A stretch of 47,283 nucleotides of DNA from Ascidiaceihabitans sp. (GTDB lineage Bacteria; Pseudomonadota; Alphaproteobacteria; Rhodobacterales; Rhodobacteraceae). The notes beneath the pieces were generated by a model that was not told where the DNA came from, did not search any database, and saw only the letters and a list, made by a program, of their open reading frames with translations. The translations under genes and the position numbers were made by a program. Shown in pieces: positions 43,812-47,283 of this stretch. The DNA lies in NCBI GenBank assembly GCA_028248455.1, contig JAOKHV010000013.1, forward strand, positions 1 through 47,283, read 5' to 3'. Positions within the stretch are counted from its first letter, which is position 1. Every line of letters starts with the position of its first letter.

Positions 43812-44507
43812 TCAGGTTTTAGGTAGGCTTGCAACGATATCTATTGCTGCTTGTGCTGGGCTGGTTGCTGTCCAAATGGGGCGCCCAACAACGATATGGT
43901 CGGCCCCATCGTTAACTGCGTTATATGGTGTTGCGACCCGTTTTTGATCACCAAGTGCAGCCCCTGCAGGGCGCACGCCCGGTGTTACAATCAAGCGGCC
44001 TTCGGCTTCGGGAAGGGCGCGGATCAATGCCGCTTCTTGTGGGGATGCAATGACGCCGTCTGCGCCTGCTTCAAATGCTTTGGCGGCGCGGGTGATTACC
44101 AAATCCTTGATATCACCAGGTTGCAGAAGGCAGTTGTCGAGGTCTGCGCGGTCCAGTGATGTTAGAATTGTGACACCAAAGATTTTCAGATTGCTGCCTG
44201 CTGCGCCTTGTTTGGCAGCATTCACCACATGGGGATCGCCGTGCACGGTGAGAAAATCGAGATCGAATTGGGCCAGTCCACGCACTGCGGATTCAACTGT
44301 GGCGCCAATGTCGAACAATTTCATATCAAGGAAGACGCGTTTGCCGTGTTCTTGGATCAGCTCGTTTGCCAGCGCTAGACCACCAGTGGTCAGCATGCCT
44401 AAACCGATTTTGTAGAAGTTAACCGCATCACCGATCTGTTGGGTCATTTCCAAAGCTGCGTGCGCGTTTGGCACGTCTAGTGCCACGATTAATCTATCGT
44501 CTGTCAT
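43812..44507 (-). CDS. pyrF: Orotidine 5'-phosphate decarboxylase
   Basis: This 231-residue TIM-barrel enzyme makes the last step to UMP. Motifs are LIVALDVPN at the start, FLDMKLFDIGATV near residue 58 with the catalytic Lys-Asp set, FLTVHGDPHVV and IVTPGVRPAG, and the end HIVVGRPIWTATSP. Length is normal. Downstream on the same strand lies the three-hairpin sequence. Confidence 0.95.
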   Translation of the reverse strand: MTDDRLIVALDVPNAHAALEMTQQIGDAVNFYKIGLGMLTTGGLALANELIQEHGKRVFLDMKLFDIGATVESAVRGLAQFDLDFLTVHGDPHVVNAAKQGAAGSNLKIFGVTILTSLDRADLDNCLLQPGDIKDLVITRAAKAFEAGADGVIASPQEAALIRALPEAEGRLIVTPGVRPAGAALGDQKRVATPYNAVNDGADHIVVGRPIWTATSPAQAAIDIVASLPKT

Positions 44508-44665
44508 CTTTTATCCCCTACGTTGGTGCTTAAGCTGAAAGGTCCGTAAACGATCCGCGACATCAAGTCCATTCGGGGCAGTGAATTAGGGGCGGAAAAA
44601 TACTCTGCCTAACGCCGCCATCCGGACAATAACGGATACCATTTTTTGGCAGAGATGGGGGGGGT

Positions 44666-44977
44666 CTAGGCTGCGAGTTGGCGCAGCATTTCGAATGCAT
44701 CCACCACTTTGTGTGGCTGCATGCGTCCGGCGCGTACCATGGGAGAGGGCATGCTAAGTGGATGCGCCGACGACAGACCTGCGTTTCCGTTGAAACGGCG
44801 CAAGGCTTGGGTCGTTAAACCCCTCGCGGCATCTTTAAAATTCATATCGATTGGAGCATTGATTGCACATGCAAAGCTGCTTGGGGTTGTTTCTGCATAG
44901 ACCGTTGCCAAAGCTTCAAAGCTTTGGTTTGCGGCATTGTAGATTACGCTGTTCAATTCCACTGTCTGGTTTTGCAT
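44666..44977 (-). CDS. Hypothetical Roseobacter-type small protein
   Basis: I use the ATG at 44977 (MQNQTVELNSV), with CAGGTGA upstream; the longer frame to 45067 adds a non-conserved-looking extension. The 103-residue product contains NQSFEALATVYAE, MNFKDAARGLTTQAL, PSPMVRAGRMQ and a C-terminal helix. It is soluble, with no signal peptide. I do not recognise a family with a known job. Confidence 0.65.
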   Translation of the reverse strand: MQNQTVELNSVIYNAANQSFEALATVYAETTPSSFACAINAPIDMNFKDAARGLTTQALRRFNGNAGLSSAHPLSMPSPMVRAGRMQPHKVVDAFEMLRQLAA

Positions 44978-45067
44978 CTCAGTCACCTGTAATTGTTTAC
45001 ATACTATGATGATACTGAAGTGGGGGCGATTTCCGTCGTTTTTAGGGGGAGCAGGAGTTCGGCCCAA

Positions 45068-45337
45068 TCAGATCTCTGTGACGCCTAAATCAAATAGAAG
45101 GTATTGGCAGACGTAAATTTTGCTTTCGCCACTGCGAATTTTGGGCATTTGGCGTTGCTGGCGTAATGCGTCTTTGAACCATTCGCTTCTATGTTGCTCT
45201 TGATCAGCACTGATGGGTAAGGTGCTATCACAATGCAACGTGCCGGGCCCTGTATCCGTAGATAAAAGACAAAGGGCTGTTCGGCCTGTGATCCGAGAAA
45301 ATTTTACACTTGAGATATGCAAAAGTTGCTCCCGCAA
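45068..45337 (-). CDS. Hypothetical small protein
   Basis: The product has 89 residues: a hydrophobic-polar beta-like start (LLHISSVKFSRITGRTAL), then WFKDALRQQRQMPKIRSGE. It looks like a compact conserved domain, but I cannot name it. It lies 90 bases ahead of the preceding gene's likely start and could be transcribed with it. There is no clear ribosome-binding site. Confidence 0.55.
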   Translation of the reverse strand: MREQLLHISSVKFSRITGRTALCLLSTDTGPGTLHCDSTLPISADQEQHRSEWFKDALRQQRQMPKIRSGESKIYVCQYLLFDLGVTEI

Positions 45338-45435
45338 GTCGTTATCGTTGTTAAATACTCGGTTTAATTTTTAGCAAGATATGGGGAAATTGATTTGATT
45401 TTCTGCAGTAATTTATTTTCAGTTACCCTTGATGC

Positions 45436-45441
45436 TATAAT
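45436..45441 (+). promoter_or_regulatory. Candidate -10 box of clpB
   Basis: A perfect TATAAT stands 90 bases before the clpB ATG, with TTATTT about 17 bases upstream as a poor -35. CCCTTGAT overlaps it and, with CCCAAG 15 bases later, partly resembles a heat-shock (RpoH) promoter. Both readings are tentative. Confidence 0.3.
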
Positions 45442-45531
45442 TCTTGTGCCCAAGTGACATCAAAGGCCTGAAACGTTGTATGCTGCCGAGCGGGTACAAC
45501 CAAAGTAGGCGCGTTGAAAAGGAGATACTCT

Positions 45532-47283
45532 ATGGACCTTACTAAGTTCACGGAACGGTCACGCGGCTTTATTCAATCAGCCCAAGCAATTGCAACGCGC
45601 GAAAGCCATCAGCGATTGACCCCAGAACACATTTTAAAAGCACTGATGGATGACGGTCAGGGACTGGTAAGCAATTTGATTACTGCTGCGGGCGGCCAAC
45701 CTGCAATTGTGGCTCAGGCTGTTGAAACGTTGCTGGGCAAGCAGCCGAAGATCACAGGCGATGCGGCGCAGATCTATATGGACAGCGCAACGGGCAAGGT
45801 TTTGGCTGAGGCCGAAGCGATCGCAAAGAAAGCGGGCGATAGTTTTGTGCCGGTAGAGCGTATGTTGATGGCGCTGTGCCTGGTTAAGTCCGGCGCGAAG
45901 ACTGCATTGATCGATGGCAAGGTGAACGCGCAGGCGTTGAATGGCGCGATTAACGATATTCGCAAGGGGCGAACTGCAGATACTGCAAGTGCAGAAGACG
46001 GCTATGAGGCGTTGAAAAAGTACGCCCAAGACCTGACGGCCCGCGCAGAAGAGGGAAAGATCGACCCTATTATTGGTCGCGATGATGAAATCCGTCGCGC
46101 CATGCAAGTGCTTAGCCGTCGTACAAAGAACAACCCAGTTTTGATTGGTGAACCAGGTGTGGGTAAAACCGCAATTGCAGAGGGTTTGGCCCTGCGCATT
46201 GTGAATGGGGATGTACCTGAATCTCTGCGTGGTAAACGCTTATTGTCCTTGGACATGGGGGCCCTGATTGCCGGTGCTAAATATCGCGGTGATTTTGAGG
46301 AACGCCTGAAGGCGGTTCTTACTGAAGTGACTGAAGCCGCAGGTCAAGTTGTCTTGTTCATCGATGAAATGCACACCCTTGTTGGTGCTGGTAAAAGTGA
46401 CGGCGCAATGGATGCTGCGAATCTGATTAAACCCGCCCTTGCTCGTGGAGAATTGCACTGTATCGGTGCGACTACTTTGGATGAGTATCGCAAGTATGTC
46501 GAAAAGGACGCGGCACTTGCCCGTCGTTTCCAGCCTGTTGTTGTAGCTGAACCAACGGTCGCAGATACTGTTTCGATTTTGCGTGGTATTAAAGAAAAGT
46601 ACGAGTTGCACCACGGTGTGCGCATTTCCGACGGCGCTTTGGTTGCGGCAGCGACACTGAGCCACCGTTATATCACGGATCGTTTTTTGCCGGACAAAGC
46701 TATCGATTTGATGGACGAGGCCGCCAGTCGTTTGCGTATGGAAGTCGACAGCAAGCCCGAGGAATTGGACGCGCTGGATCGTGATATTATGCAAAAGCAG
46801 ATCGAGGAACAAGCGCTGCATCTTGAAGATGACGCGGCCTCAAAGGATCGCTTGAAGACATTGGTTAAAGACTTGGCTGAACTGCAAGAACGCAGTGCTG
46901 AAATGACAGCGCAGTGGCAGGCCGAACGTGACAAGCTGGCGGGTGCCCGTGATCTGAAAGAGAAGCTGGACCATGCGCGCGCCGAATTGGAAATCGCCAA
47001 ACGCGAAAGCAATTTGGGCCGCGCGGGTGAGTTGTCTTATGGCGTTATTCCAGAGCTAGAGCGTTTGTTGGTTGAGGCGGAAGGTGCCGAAAGCGAAACT
47101 ATGGTGGTAGAAGCCGTGCGCGCGGAACAAATCGCGAGCGTGGTGGAGCGCTGGACCGGTATTCCGACCTCCAAGATGTTGGAAGGTGATCGTGAGAAAT
47201 TGCTGCGGATGGAGGATCATTTGCATGGTCGTGTCATCGGGCAGTCGTCTGCGGTGCGTGCCCTATCCAATGCGGTGCGCCGT
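45532..47283 (+). CDS. clpB: ATP-dependent chaperone ClpB, N-terminal part
   Basis: The ATG at 45532 follows AAAAGGAGATACTC. The frame is open to the end of the window (584 codons of about 870). Present are the Clp N-domain ([18 protein letters not shown]), first AAA+ domain with Walker A GEPGVGKT near residue 207 and Walker B VLFIDEMH, the coiled-coil middle domain ([19 protein letters not shown], in part), and the linker to the second AAA+ domain ([12 protein letters not shown]). ClpB pulls apart protein aggregates with DnaK. Confidence 0.97.
   Translation, partial: MDLTKFTERSRGFIQSAQAIATRESHQRLTPEHILKALMDDGQGLVSNLITAAGGQPAIVAQAVETLLGKQPKITGDAAQIYMDSATGKVLAEAEAIAKKAGDSFVPVERMLMALCLVKSGAKTALIDGKVNAQALNGAINDIRKGRTADTASAEDGYEALKKYAQDLTARAEEGKIDPIIGRDDEIRRAMQVLSRRTKNNPVLIGEPGVGKTAIAEGLALRIVNGDVPESLRGKRLLSLDMGALIAGAKYRGDFEERLKAVLTEVTEAAGQVVLFIDEMHTLVGAGKSDGAMDAANLIKPALARGELHCIGATTLDEYRKYVEKDAALARRFQPVVVAEPTVADTVSILRGIKEKYELHHGVRISDGALVAAATLSHRYITDRFLPDKAIDLMDEAASRLRMEVDSKPEELDALDRDIMQKQIEEQALHLEDDAASKDRLKTLVKDLAELQERSAEMTAQWQAERDKLAGARDLKEKLDHARAELEIAKRESNLGRAGELSYGVIPELERLLVEAEGAESETMVVEAVRAEQIASVVERWTGIPTSKMLEGDREKLLRMEDHLHGRVIGQSSAVRALSNAVRR

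Overview
The window looks like chromosomal DNA of a marine Roseobacter-group alphaproteobacterium (Rhodobacteraceae). The evidence is the hemD / Mic60-like / HemY cluster beside divergent tsaD-gpsA, a TMAO/betaine-type ABC transporter, tupBCA, N-formylglutamate amidohydrolase, many GTG starts, and moderate GC for this family. I do not assign a genus.

Layout. 1-1967: the end of a fused TRAP permease, a cupin protein and a TauE/SafE exporter. 2083-7863: a mobile island read leftward (P4-type integrase, unknown protein, HTH regulator, AEP-like primase, SF3 helicase, small unknown genes), ending at a 3' fragment of tRNA-Lys(TTT). 8001-16172: ahcY, two decayed genes (DUF2853 and EVE), a YciI protein, gpsA, tsaD, then hemD, a Mic60-like gene, hemY and tRNA-Arg(CCT). 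16127-23939: a second, complete integrative element with 47-bp direct repeats that duplicate the 5' half of tRNA-Arg. It carries a tyrosine integrase, a DUF1127 gene and a truncated copy of it, an HTH/coiled-coil and zinc-ribbon pair, two paralogous micro-proteins, a FadL-like outer-membrane barrel, a serine recombinase, two exported repeat proteins and a truncated rep-like gene. 24049-39340: a LacI-type regulator, a YcaQ-like glycosylase, a wrecked matB, 5-oxoprolinase pxpBCA, an iron-binding protein, tungstate transporter tupBCA, an osmolyte/TMAO ABC transporter, leuB and a decayed kinase. 39441-47283: rpmJ, tRNA-Val, N-formylglutamate amidohydrolase, an rRNA methyltransferase, dinB, a decayed NUDIX gene, a candidate structured RNA, pyrF, two small unknown genes and the first 584 codons of clpB.

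Three things stand out. (1) The tRNA-Arg element rebuilds the 5' half of its target tRNA, so the tRNA now depends on an element-borne promoter. Repeated CACTACAC boxes at both ends look like integrase arm sites. (2) Several host genes (DUF2853, EVE, matB, kinase, NUDIX) are broken by single-base indels, stops or deletions while their neighbours are intact, which points to ongoing gene loss. (3) The tRNA-Arg element carries several micro-genes, some with starts overlapping the stops of recombinase genes, plus envelope-directed cargo of unknown purpose.
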